DNA from: Sphingomonas sp. LC-1 | GTDB lineage: Bacteria > Pseudomonadota > Alphaproteobacteria > Sphingomonadales > Sphingomonadaceae | Length of the DNA: 64,000 nt | Assembly: GCF_025371035.1 (NCBI RefSeq) | Contig: NZ_JANZXB010000004.1 | Span: forward strand, 248,001-312,000 | Direction of reading: 5' to 3' | Shown: positions 12,243-21,000 of the stretch, piece after piece | Numbering within the stretch: the stretch's first letter is position 1 | Layout of the letters: the number at the start of each line of letters is the position of its first letter | Program-made: the position numbers and the translations under genes | The notes under the pieces: generated by a model | Seen by the model: the letters and a program-made list of their open reading frames with translations, nothing else | Databases searched by the model: none | What the model was told of the DNA's origin: nothing

Positions 12243-12316
12243 GAGACTTGCGGTAACGTACGGCAATCGCCCATGATCCCGGCCGGGGCATGGGGATTGC
12301 ACTTCTCGATGGCTCC

Positions 12317-12335
12317 ATGTGATATAGTATCACAT
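12317..12335. promoter_or_regulatory. Perfect palindromic operator upstream of the S10 peptidase gene
   Basis: ATGTGATATAGTATCACAT is a perfect inverted repeat with 8-base arms around TAG. It sits 24 bases before the TTG start of the S10 peptidase gene, in a local AT-rich patch, the right place for a repressor site or for a site overlapping the promoter. I cannot name the regulator; sites of this shape are bound by GntR- and PadR-like repressors among others. No regulator gene is adjacent. Confidence 0.65.
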
Positions 12336-12358
12336 CCTGTTTGTGGAGACCTTCCATC

Positions 12359-13867
12359 TTGTCGAAGACCCTGCATCTGTCCGCGCTGTTGCTGCTCGCC
12401 GCCGGTACGACCCCGGCATTCGCGCAAAAGGCGGAGAAGACTGAAACCAAGACGACGACCACCGAGAAGAAGGACGACGAGGCCAAGCGCCCGCCCCTTC
12501 CCGACGACAAGACGATCACCCAGACCGCGCGGATCGGCGGCAGGGTCGTCAGCTACAAGGCGACCATCGGCAAGATCCCGGTGCGCGACGACAAGGGCAA
12601 GGAGATCGGGCAGGTCGTCTACACCGCCTATACCGTGCCCGGCGGCGATGTGCGGCGGCCGGTGACCTTCGCATTCAATGGCGGGCCGGGTGCGTCCTCG
12701 GTCTATCTCAACATGGGCGCGGTGGGGCCGAAGCGGGTGCCGTTCGGCGCACAGGGCGATGCGCCGTCCGACGCGCCGATCACCACCGACAATCCCAATA
12801 GCTGGCTGGACTTCACCGATCTGGTCTTCATCGATCCCATCGGCACAGGCTTCAGCCGCAGCCTGGTCGACGAGGCGGAGACGAAGAAGGCCTTCTACGC
12901 CAACGATCCCGACATCAAATATCTGTCCAAGGTCGTCTATGACTGGCTCGTCAAGGAAGGGCGCTTGCGCTCGCCCAAATATGTGATGGGCGAAAGCTAT
13001 GGCGGGTATCGCGCGCCGCGCATCGCCTATGAGCTCCAGTCGCAGATCGGCGTCGGGGTCAACGGGCTGGTGATGGTGTCGCCCTATCTCGATCCGGCTT
13101 CGGGCGACGATGCGACGGCGCTGTCGCCCCTGCCGTGGATGATCGACCTGCCCTCTATGGCGGCCGCGCAGCTGGAACGGCAAGGCAAGCTCAATGCCGA
13201 GTCCATGGCCGGCGTCGAGGCCTATGCGCGCGGCGATTACCTCCGCGATCTGATGCGCGGGCGGTCGGATACGCAGGCGGTCGACCGTCTGGTCACGCGG
13301 GTGGCGGAACTGACCGGGCTCGACCCGGCGCTGGTGCGCAAGCTGGGCGGGCGGGTCGATACGCGCACCTATCTGCGGGAAATCCACCGCAACGATTCTA
13401 CGATCGGCAGCATCTACGACTCGAACGTCACCGCCTTCGACCCCTTCCCCTGGTCGTCGCAGCAGCGCTCGAACGACCCGTTGCTCGACTCGCTGATCGC
13501 CCCGACGACCAGCGCGATGGTCGATTTCGTGACGCGCGAAGTGGGTTGGAAGACCGACGCCCGCTATCATGCGCTGTCCTATGAGGTGAACAGCGCCTGG
13601 GATCGCGGAAAGCCCGACGACACACCCGTCACCGACCTGCGCAAGGCGATCGCCAACGATCCCAAGATGAAGGTGATGATCGTCCATGGCTGGGACGACC
13701 TGTCCTGCCCCTATTTCGCGTCTCGACTGATCGTCGATCAGATGCCCAGCTATGGCGTGGCGCAGCGTGTGCACCTGAACGTCTATCCGGGCGGGCACAT
13801 GTTCTACAGCCGCTCGGACAGCGGCGCGGCATTCCGGCGCGATGCGATGGCGATGTACGGGGGGTGA
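12359..13867 (+). CDS. Exported S10 family serine carboxypeptidase
   Basis: A 502-residue protein with a signal peptide (SKTLHLSALLLLAAGTTPAFA) followed by a charged Lys/Glu/Thr linker and a serine carboxypeptidase domain. The catalytic serine is in GESYGGYRAP (Ser213); FNGGPGASSVYLNMGAVGP forms the oxyanion region; the aspartate lies in VHGWDDLSCPY and the histidine in YPGGHMFY near the end. S10 enzymes remove C-terminal residues, here probably from peptides in the periplasm. TTG at 12359 was chosen: GGAG lies 10 bases upstream and the signal peptide starts there; TTG 12341 in frame is less likely. A perfect palindrome lies in the promoter. Confidence 0.9.
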   Translation: MSKTLHLSALLLLAAGTTPAFAQKAEKTETKTTTTEKKDDEAKRPPLPDDKTITQTARIGGRVVSYKATIGKIPVRDDKGKEIGQVVYTAYTVPGGDVRRPVTFAFNGGPGASSVYLNMGAVGPKRVPFGAQGDAPSDAPITTDNPNSWLDFTDLVFIDPIGTGFSRSLVDEAETKKAFYANDPDIKYLSKVVYDWLVKEGRLRSPKYVMGESYGGYRAPRIAYELQSQIGVGVNGLVMVSPYLDPASGDDATALSPLPWMIDLPSMAAAQLERQGKLNAESMAGVEAYARGDYLRDLMRGRSDTQAVDRLVTRVAELTGLDPALVRKLGGRVDTRTYLREIHRNDSTIGSIYDSNVTAFDPFPWSSQQRSNDPLLDSLIAPTTSAMVDFVTREVGWKTDARYHALSYEVNSAWDRGKPDDTPVTDLRKAIANDPKMKVMIVHGWDDLSCPYFASRLIVDQMPSYGVAQRVHLNVYPGGHMFYSRSDSGAAFRRDAMAMYGG

Positions 13868-13900
13868 GTCTCCCACCCCTGCGGAGACCTATCCCGCCGC

Positions 13901-13932
13901 CGTTCACGCTGAGCGCGGTCGAAGCCCACGCC
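13901..13932. repeat. Dispersed CTGAGC...GTCGAAG repeat, copy 1
   Basis: The core CGTTCACGCTGAGCGCGGTC followed by GAAGCCCACG matches a short dispersed element also seen near 21625, 33020, 43242 and 54982. It lies in the space between the S10 gene and the M24 gene. Confidence 0.55.
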
Positions 13933-13971
13933 CCGTCTGGCGCCTCAGGCCAACCCGCGCTAACACGCCGA

Positions 13972-13981
13972 CCGTATACGA
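13972..13981. promoter_or_regulatory. CCGTATACGA operator, copy 1 (M24 peptidase promoter)
   Basis: CCGTATACGA contains the 8-base palindrome CGTATACG and lies 15 bases before the M24 peptidase start. The identical 10-mer occurs at 16332-16341 in front of the hydroxyproline genes. GTATAC-centred palindromes are typical of FadR-type GntR regulators; that assignment is inference. Confidence 0.6.
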
Positions 13982-13996
13982 AACGGAGCGAATAGC

Positions 13997-15199
13997 ATGG
14001 CAGGAATGATCGGGGGATCGACGGCGGAGCGCGAACTGGCGAGCCTGTCGCTTTGGGCGAACCCCGCTCCGGTCATCACGTCGGAGGAGCGTGCACAGAG
14101 GCTGGCCCGCGCGCGCGAATTGATGGGGCAGATGGGGGCCGATGCGCTGCTGATCGGTGCGGGTGCCAGCTTGCGCTACTTCACCGGTGTCGCCTGGGGC
14201 CCCACCGAACGGCTGGTGGCGATGCTGTTGCCGATCGCGGGCGATCCGGTCTTCATCTGCCCGGCCTTCGAACTCGGGTCTTTCGAGGCGAGCCTGGCCA
14301 TCCCCGCGACCGACATCCGGCTGTGGGAAGAGGATGAAAGCCCCTCCGCGCTGGTCGCCGATGCCTTGACGGCGGCGGGCGCGAAGACATTGGCGATCGA
14401 CCCGGCCATGGCGTTCCTGTTCGTCGAGCGTATCCGCGCCGCCGCGCCGGGCGTGGCGCTGGTCGATGCCGGACCGGTGGTCGATGGCTGTCGCATGATC
14501 AAGTCGGCGGCCGAAATCGCGCTGATGAAACAGGCCATGGCAATGACGCTGGAGGTCCACCGCAGCGCCGCGCGCATCCTGCACGAGGGCATTCGCGCGT
14601 CCGAGGTGATCCGCTTCATCGACGCGGCGCACCGGGCGCTGGGAGCGTCGACGGGCAATTATTTCTGCGCGGTACAGTTCGGCCGCTCGACCGCCTTTCC
14701 GCATGGCTTGCCGCAGGACGATGTGCTGCGCGACGGCGATGTGGTGCTGGTCGATACCGGTACGCTGATCGACGGCTATCATAGCGACATCACCCGCACC
14801 TATGCGTTCGGCGATGTCGGCGACGAGGTCCGCCGCATCTGGGATATCGAGAAGGAAGCGCAGGCCGCCGCCTTCGCCGCCGTCCGGCCGGGCGTGCCGT
14901 GCGAGGCGGTCGATTACGCCGCGCGGGCGGTTTTGGAGCGCGCCGGGCTCGGTCCCGATTACCGTCTGCCCGGCCTGCCGCACCGCACCGGGCACGGCAT
15001 CGGCCTGTCGATCCACGAGCCCGCCTATCTGGTGCGCGGCGACCGGACGCCGCTGACGCCGGGCATGTGCTTTTCCAACGAGCCGATGATCGTCGTACCG
15101 GAGCGTTTCGGCGTACGGCTGGAGGATCACTTCTACGTCACCGAGACGGGCGCGGCGTGGTTTACCGAGCCGCAGCCCGCGATCGACGATCTCGGGTAA
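13997..15199 (+). CDS. M24 family Xaa-Pro peptidase
   Basis: A 400-residue protein with a creatinase-like N-terminal domain (about 20-155) and a pita-bread catalytic domain (about 165-395). The five metal ligands can be seen: two aspartates in VLVDTGTLIDGYHSDITRT, the histidine in HRTGHGIGLSIHEP, and glutamates in FSNEPMI and RLEDHF. It should hydrolyse Xaa-Pro or Xaa-hydroxyproline dipeptides in the cytosol; there is no signal peptide. ATG 13997 has GGAG 9 bases upstream. It converges with the hydroxyproline epimerase gene, and both promoters of this cluster carry the same CCGTATACGA site, which suggests it feeds hydroxyproline into the pathway encoded next to it. Confidence 0.9.
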   Translation: MAGMIGGSTAERELASLSLWANPAPVITSEERAQRLARARELMGQMGADALLIGAGASLRYFTGVAWGPTERLVAMLLPIAGDPVFICPAFELGSFEASLAIPATDIRLWEEDESPSALVADALTAAGAKTLAIDPAMAFLFVERIRAAAPGVALVDAGPVVDGCRMIKSAAEIALMKQAMAMTLEVHRSAARILHEGIRASEVIRFIDAAHRALGASTGNYFCAVQFGRSTAFPHGLPQDDVLRDGDVVLVDTGTLIDGYHSDITRTYAFGDVGDEVRRIWDIEKEAQAAAFAAVRPGVPCEAVDYAARAVLERAGLGPDYRLPGLPHRTGHGIGLSIHEPAYLVRGDRTPLTPGMCFSNEPMIVVPERFGVRLEDHFYVTETGAAWFTEPQPAIDDLG

Positions 15200-15295
15200 G
15201 GCGTGACCCCGGCTGAGGCCGGGATTGGTTCACGCGAAGACGCGATGCCGCGAAGGATTTTGTTCGCGCCCTCGCGCCTTCGCGCGACGATCGCC
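15200..15295. repeat. Intergenic space with GCGAAG/CTTCGCG inverted repeats
   Basis: The space between the convergent M24 and epimerase genes holds GACCCCGGCTGAGGCCGGGAT and then short inverted pieces (TTCACGCGAAGACGCG, later CGCGCCTTCGCGCGA). These resemble the dispersed elements at 53515 and 55020-55290. No gene is visible. Confidence 0.4.
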
Positions 15296-16309
15296 TCAGA
15301 CGACGGTGAACCCGGCCCAGAACGGGTCCTCGCGATCGATCCAGATCGTGTTGAACCCGGTCGCGATCGCCGAGCCCTGGATCGACGGCACGATCGCGGC
15401 CTGACCGCCCAGTTCGGTCGCTTCCTCGACCCGGCCGATGAAGCGGCTGCGGATATAGCTTTCGTGGACGAAGCGGTCGCCGACGCGCAAGCGCCCCTTG
15501 GCCGCCAGATGCGCGAGGCGCGCCGAGGTGCCGGTGCCGCACGGGCTGCGGTCGATCGCGCGTTCACCATAGAAGACCGCGTTGCGCCCATCGGCATCCT
15601 CGGCCGAGGGCTTGTCCGCCCAGAGCACATGGCTGACCCCCCGGATCGAGGGTTCGAGCGGATGCACCGGCTCGAACTTCTCGCGCACCAGTTCGCGGAT
15701 CGTGCGGCTGAGTTCGACCAGCTTCGACGCGCCCAGATCGTCCAGCCCGGTATAGGCCCCCTGCGGCTCGACAATGGCGTAGTAGTTGCCGCCATAGGCG
15801 ACATCCAGCGTCAGCGGGCCGAAGCCCGGCACGTCGATCTCGATTCCCTCGGCCGCCAGATAGGCGGGGACGTTGCGGATACGGACCGCCGTGACCTTGG
15901 CGCCTTCCTTCTCATATTCGATATGGATGGTGCCGGCGGGCACTTCGACCTTCAGCTTGCCGGGTTCGCGCGGGGTGATGAGCCCATGTTCCAGGCCGAA
16001 GGTGATCATGCCGATCGTGCCATGCCCGCACATGGGCAGGCAGCCGCTCGTCTCGATGAACAGGATCGCGGCGTCGCTGTCGGGCTCGCAGGGCGGATAG
16101 AGGAAGCCGCCCGACATCATGTCATGCCCGCGCGGCTCGAAGCACAGGCCGGTGCGGATCCAGTCGAACCGCTCCAGAAAATCCAGCCGCCGCTCGGCCA
16201 TGGTCGATCCGCGCAGCAGCGGTGCGCCGCCCGCCACCAGCCGGACGGGATTGCCCGCGGTGTGGCCATCGATGCAGAAAAAGGTATGGCGGATCGTAGG
16301 TGACGTCAT
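15296..16309 (-). CDS. 4-hydroxyproline 2-epimerase (proline racemase family)
   Basis: A 337-residue member of the proline racemase family. Both catalytic cysteines are present: Cys94 in LPMCGHGTIG and Cys257 in DRSPCGTGTSAR. That pattern marks racemases and epimerases; trans-3-hydroxyproline dehydratases carry threonine at the second position. The FFCIDGHTAGNPVRLV start is typical of hydroxyproline epimerases, which convert trans-4-hydroxy-L-proline to cis-4-hydroxy-D-proline. The next enzyme, a D-amino acid dehydrogenase, is encoded divergently 33 bases away. The start at 16309 begins at the family's usual N-terminus; the open frame upstream overlaps the divergent gene and is not coding. 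Proline racemase activity cannot be excluded from sequence. Confidence 0.9.
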   Translation of the reverse strand: MTSPTIRHTFFCIDGHTAGNPVRLVAGGAPLLRGSTMAERRLDFLERFDWIRTGLCFEPRGHDMMSGGFLYPPCEPDSDAAILFIETSGCLPMCGHGTIGMITFGLEHGLITPREPGKLKVEVPAGTIHIEYEKEGAKVTAVRIRNVPAYLAAEGIEIDVPGFGPLTLDVAYGGNYYAIVEPQGAYTGLDDLGASKLVELSRTIRELVREKFEPVHPLEPSIRGVSHVLWADKPSAEDADGRNAVFYGERAIDRSPCGTGTSARLAHLAAKGRLRVGDRFVHESYIRSRFIGRVEEATELGGQAAIVPSIQGSAIATGFNTIWIDREDPFWAGFTVV

Positions 16310-16331
16310 CGGGATTCCCTTGCTGTAAATT

Positions 16332-16341
16332 CCGTATACGA
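16332..16341. promoter_or_regulatory. CCGTATACGA operator, copy 2 (divergent hydroxyproline promoter)
   Basis: Identical to the site at 13972-13981. It lies 22 bases before the epimerase start and touches the ATG at 16343 of the dehydrogenase gene, so one bound dimer could block both divergent genes. Confidence 0.65.
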
Positions 16342-16342
16342 T

Positions 16343-17620
16343 ATGACCCACCCCATGCCCAAGTCCGAAAATCACGCTAGTCCCTCGGATCGTCGCAGCG
16401 CCATCGTCGTGGGCGGCGGCGTCATCGGAACCACCACCGCGCTGGCCCTGCAACGCGCCGGTTGGGCGGTGACGCTGATCGAGGCGGAGGACAGCCCGCG
16501 CGCCGCCTCCTGGGGCAATGCCGGCCATATCGCGACCGAGCAGGCGGAGCCTATCGCCTCGCCCGCCATGGTGCGCGGTTTCGCCAAACGGCTGTTCTTT
16601 CGCGGCGGCGCGCTCGCCCTGCCGCCGCGCGAGATCGCGACTTGGCTGCCCTTCTCGCTGCGCCTCCTGAAAGCGGCCCGGCCCGCCCGGTACGAGCGGG
16701 CGCACGAAGCGCTGGCGGGGCTGCTCGCCCAGGCCATGCCCGCATGGCAGCGTCATGTCGCCGCGCTCGGTGCGCCGGATCTGCTGCGTCCTGACGGCCA
16801 TGTCGTGCTCTGGGAAACGCCGGAGAGCGCCGCGCGCGGCTTGGCGAACTGGCAAGCGGCCGACACCGGCACCGCGCGCTTCCGCTCGCTGACCGAAGCG
16901 GAGTTGGGCGACTGGCGGACCCGAGTCCGTGCGCCCATCGCGGGCGGCATCCGCTTCGAGGGCAGCGGCCAGATCGCGGACCCGGCCCGCCTCGCCGAAA
17001 TCGCGACCGCCCGCTTCCTGGCGGACGGCGGCACCCGCATCGTCGCCCGCGTCGAGACGATCGATGACGGCGAGGTCCGCATGACCGACGGCCGCGGCCT
17101 ATCGGCCGACCAGATCGTCGTGACGGCGGGCGTGGCGAGCGCTGCCCTGCTCCGTCCCTTCGGCTTGAGGGCCCCGATCATCGCAGAGCGGGGCTATCAC
17201 CTTCAGACCGGCCCGGACGTCGACTGGCCCGCCGACCTGCCTCCGGTGGTGTTCGAGGACCGCTCGATGATCGTCACCCGCTTCGCCGGGGGCTTACGCG
17301 CCGCGAGCATCGTCGAATTCGCCCGCGCCGAGGCCAAGCCCGACCCCGCCAAGTGGAATCGCCTACGCCACCACATCGCGGCGCTTGGCCTGCCGATCGG
17401 CGAGGACGCCAAACCCTGGATGGGCGCACGGCCGACCCTGCCGGATTACCTGCCCGCGATCGGGCGCGTACCGGGGACTAGGGGTGTGTCCTATGCCTTC
17501 GGGCACAATCACTTGGGGCTGACGCTCGCGCCGATTACCGGCGAGTTGGTGACGGCGATGCTGGATGGGGCCACGCCGTCCATGCCTCTGAACGCTTTTG
17601 ACCTGGCGAGATTTGTCTGA
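16343..17620 (+). CDS. FAD-dependent D-amino acid (D-hydroxyproline) dehydrogenase
   Basis: A 425-residue DAO-fold flavoprotein. The FAD-binding motif is AIVVGGGVIGTTTALALQRA (20-39), followed by the acidic residue in TLIEAED and WGNAGHIATEQ, as in DadA-like enzymes; the C-terminal WMGARPTLPDYLPAIGRV and FGHNHLGLTLAP are also typical. Beside a hydroxyproline epimerase, it most likely oxidises cis-4-hydroxy-D-proline to the cyclic imine. The first ATG (16343) directly abuts a palindromic operator and has no ribosome binding site, so ATG 16355 is a serious alternative. The later enzymes of the pathway (deaminase and semialdehyde dehydrogenase) are not in the window. Confidence 0.87.
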   Translation: MTHPMPKSENHASPSDRRSAIVVGGGVIGTTTALALQRAGWAVTLIEAEDSPRAASWGNAGHIATEQAEPIASPAMVRGFAKRLFFRGGALALPPREIATWLPFSLRLLKAARPARYERAHEALAGLLAQAMPAWQRHVAALGAPDLLRPDGHVVLWETPESAARGLANWQAADTGTARFRSLTEAELGDWRTRVRAPIAGGIRFEGSGQIADPARLAEIATARFLADGGTRIVARVETIDDGEVRMTDGRGLSADQIVVTAGVASAALLRPFGLRAPIIAERGYHLQTGPDVDWPADLPPVVFEDRSMIVTRFAGGLRAASIVEFARAEAKPDPAKWNRLRHHIAALGLPIGEDAKPWMGARPTLPDYLPAIGRVPGTRGVSYAFGHNHLGLTLAPITGELVTAMLDGATPSMPLNAFDLARFV

Positions 17621-17670
17621 ACCCGCGCGACCAACGCGGCATGCTCTTTTTTAAAGAAGCAATCGTGATC

Positions 17671-17907
17671 CTAGCTTACCAGCGTTTCCCAGATAGCGCG
17701 TAAGATGACAAAAAGCAGAATTGCCATGCCAACCACCCCTGCGGTCACGTAAAGACCGACACTCCACCAAAACAAGAAGGGCCGACCATATCTTGTGATC
17801 GGCTTGAACGGTCGCCTCGTAGGGAATTCGTCATTCAGCCACGCCGGGATGAGGTGAAAAGCACTTACAAATAGCAGCCCGCCAGCTGCCAAAATATCTT
17901 GTCGCAT
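17671..17907 (-). CDS. Small two-pass membrane protein of unknown function
   Basis: A 78-residue protein with two hydrophobic segments (about 6-22 and 46-72) joined by a charged loop (EFPTRRPFKPITRYGRP). The local base composition is lower in G+C than the neighbours. A purine-rich AAGGGGCGG lies before the ATG at 17907. It stands alone between the D-amino acid dehydrogenase gene and smc, on the opposite strand. I do not recognise the family; the layout suggests an inner membrane protein. Confidence 0.65.
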   Translation of the reverse strand: MRQDILAAGGLLFVSAFHLIPAWLNDEFPTRRPFKPITRYGRPFLFWWSVGLYVTAGVVGMAILLFVILRAIWETLVS

Positions 17908-18055
17908 TCATCCGCCCCTTCTCCCCTCTTATACTACCAAAGGCTGCGAACGTCAGCGTAGGATGACGCCAACTCGATACCCCGCCCCCCTCGACATCCC
18001 GCCCCCATCCGCTATCGGTTAACCACAGCGCATCGGGGGAGCGGCGACCGGGTCC

Positions 18056-21000
18056 GTGCAGATCAAGCGGCTTCGCATTTCGGGTTTCAAGAGCTTCGTC
18101 GATCCGGCCGATCTGGTCATCGAACCGGGGCTGACCGGTGTTGTCGGGCCCAATGGCTGCGGCAAGTCGAACCTGCTCGAAGCGCTGCGCTGGACGATGG
18201 GCGAGAATAGCGCGCGGTCGATGCGCGGCGCGGGCATGGAAGACGTGATCTTCGCGGGCACCGCGACCCGCCCGCCGCGCGACTTTGCCGAGGTCACCAT
18301 CCTGGCCGAACGCGACGGCGACGAGACCGAGATCGTCCGCCGGATCGAACGGGGCGCGGGATCCGCCTATCGCATCGACGGGCGCGACGTGCGGGCCAAG
18401 GACGTGGCGCTGCTCTTCGCCGATGCCGCGACCGGCGCCCATTCGCCCGCGCTGGTCAGCCAGAACCGGATCGGCGCGGTCATCGCCGCCAAGCCCGCCG
18501 AGCGCCGCGCCATGCTGGAGGAGGCGGCCGGTATTGCGGGCCTGCACGTCCGCCGCCGCGATGCCGAGTCGAAGCTGCGCGCGACCGAGACGAACCTGAC
18601 CCGGCTGGACGAGGCGATCGCCGACCAGGACGCGCGCATCGCGACGCTGCGGCGACAAGCGCGGGCGGCGGAGCGCTATCGCCTGCTCTCCGACCAGATC
18701 CGCGTGGCCGAGGCGCGGATGATCTTCGCCCGCTGGCGCGACGCGGCCGAAGCGGCGAGCACCGCCAAGACCGAGGCCGAGGCCGCCGAACGACAGGTGG
18801 CCGAAACCACCGCCGCCGAACGCGCCGCCGCCAAAGCGCAGGAGCAGGCGGTCGCGCAGGCGGCCAGGGCGCGCGCCGCGTCGCTGGCCGCGCGGGATGG
18901 CTTGAGCGAGGTCGGCCATGCCTTGTCCCGTGCGCGCGACCGGCGTCATGGCCTGCAACGCCGGATCGAGGAACTGGCAGGCGCGCGGACCCGGATCGGC
19001 GAGGATCGCGCGCGCGAGGATGCGCTGGCGCATGACGCCGCCGCCGCCATCCAAAGGCTAAACGAGGAATGCGAGGATCTGGAGGCGCGCATCGCCCATG
19101 CGGTGCAGGCCATGCCCCGGCTCGACGCGCTGCTGGCCGAGGCGGAGACGAAGAACCGCGATGCCGAGGTCGCGCTGGCCCGAGCACTGTCCGCCCAAGC
19201 CGCCGAAGCGGCCGAGCGCCGGATCGCGGAGGCCGCCCTCGCCGCCGCCCGCGCCCGCCATGCCCGGGCCGAGCGCGACGCCCGATCCGTCGCCTCCGCC
19301 ATCGATGCGCTGCCCGACATGGCCGAGCAGGACGCGGCGCGCGAGGCGGCGATCGCGACCCAGCTTGCCGCGCGGATCGACGCCGACAAGGCGCGCGCCG
19401 CCCTGGGCTGGGCCGAGGAAAGCGAACGCACCGCCGCGAGCGAACGCGATGCGGCGGAGACCGCCCGGGCGCAGGCCATCGCCGCGCTGGCCGCGTTGCA
19501 GGCCGAGATGACGGCGCTGACCCGCGCGACCGAGCGCAAGGGCGGCGACCGCCTGCTCGACGAAGTGCAGGCCGAACCGGGCTTCGAACGCGCGCTGGCG
19601 GCGGCGCTGGGGGACGAACTGGATACGCCGCTGGCCGACTGGCACGGATCGCCCATTGCGGCGGATGATCCTCCCGCGCCGGTCGGGACGCTGCGGCTGG
19701 GCGAGCGGATCGCGGCGCCCCCGGCGCTCGCCCGGCGGCTGTCGCAAATCTTCCTGGTCGAGGCGGATTCGGGTCAGGCGCTGGCGGTCGGACAGCGGCT
19801 GGTCACGCGCGAGGGGCGGCTGCGGCGCTGGGACGGCTATGTCGGCGAAGGCGGCGGCGCGGCGGCGGCCGAGCGGATGGAGCGGCGCAACCGCCTGACC
19901 GCGCTGGAAGCCGAACGCCCGGCGGCGGAGGCGGCGGTGCAGGCCGCGACCGAGACCAGGACCACCATCGACGACCGGATCGCCCGAGCCCGCGCCGCCG
20001 CCGCCAGTGCGCGGACGCTTCATGCCCAGGCCGACGCCGCCCTGCGCGACGCCCAGCGTGCCGAGGACCGGGCGCAGGCGGTGATCGAGCGGCTGTCCGC
20101 GCAACGTGCCGACCTGGCTATGCGAGCCGAGCGGATCAGTGCCGAAATGGACGAGGCCCAGGCCGAATGCGTCCGCGCGGAGGCCGCGCTGACCGCACTT
20201 CCCGATGGCTCCGCCAGCGCGGCGGAGACGACGCGGCTTCAGGGCGAGACGCAACTGGCCCGCTCGGCGGTCGCGCTCGCCCGATCGGAGCGGACCACGC
20301 TGGAGCGCAGCCTTGCCCAGACCCGTGACCGTCTGGCGGCGGCGCGGGCGGAGGCGGAAAGCTGGAACCAGCGTGCCGGGCAGGCGGCGGGGCGGATCAC
20401 GGAAATGGACACGCGCGCCGCGACGCTGGAGCGGGATGCGGCCGCGCTGGCCGACCGCCCGGCGCAACTGGCCGAGGAGATCGCCAGCCTTGCCGCCGCG
20501 CATGACGCGGCCAAGCAGGAGGCGGAGCGGACCCAGGCCGAGGAGGCCGAGACCGAACGTACCCAGCGCGGCGCGGAGGCCGCCCATGCCCAGGCCAACG
20601 CGCTTCTGTCGACCGCGCGCGAGGCGCGGGCCGGGGCGCTGGCGCGGGTGGAGAATCACGAACTGCGCCGCGTCGAACTGGGCCGGGTGTCGGGCGAGCG
20701 CTTCGCCTGCCCCGCGCCGGTGCTGCCCGAAAAGCTGAACTTCGACAGTGCCAGCGTCGGGTCTCCGCAGGTCGAGGCGGCGGCGCATGACAAGCTGTCC
20801 GCCGATCGCGAGCGGATCGGGCCGGTCAACCTCGTCGCCGAACAGGAACTGGCCGAACTGGAGGCCAGCGGCGCGGCCAGTGCCGCCGAACGCGAGGATC
20901 TGGTACAGGCCGTGGCGCGGCTTCGCGGCTCGATCGGGCTGCTCAACCGCGAGGGGCGGCAAAGGCTGCTGGCGGCATTCGAGGCGGTGAACGGACATTT

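Noticed and set aside
15296-16309. trans-3-hydroxy-L-proline dehydratase
   Set aside because: Both catalytic cysteines (94 and 257) are present; dehydratases have threonine at the second position.
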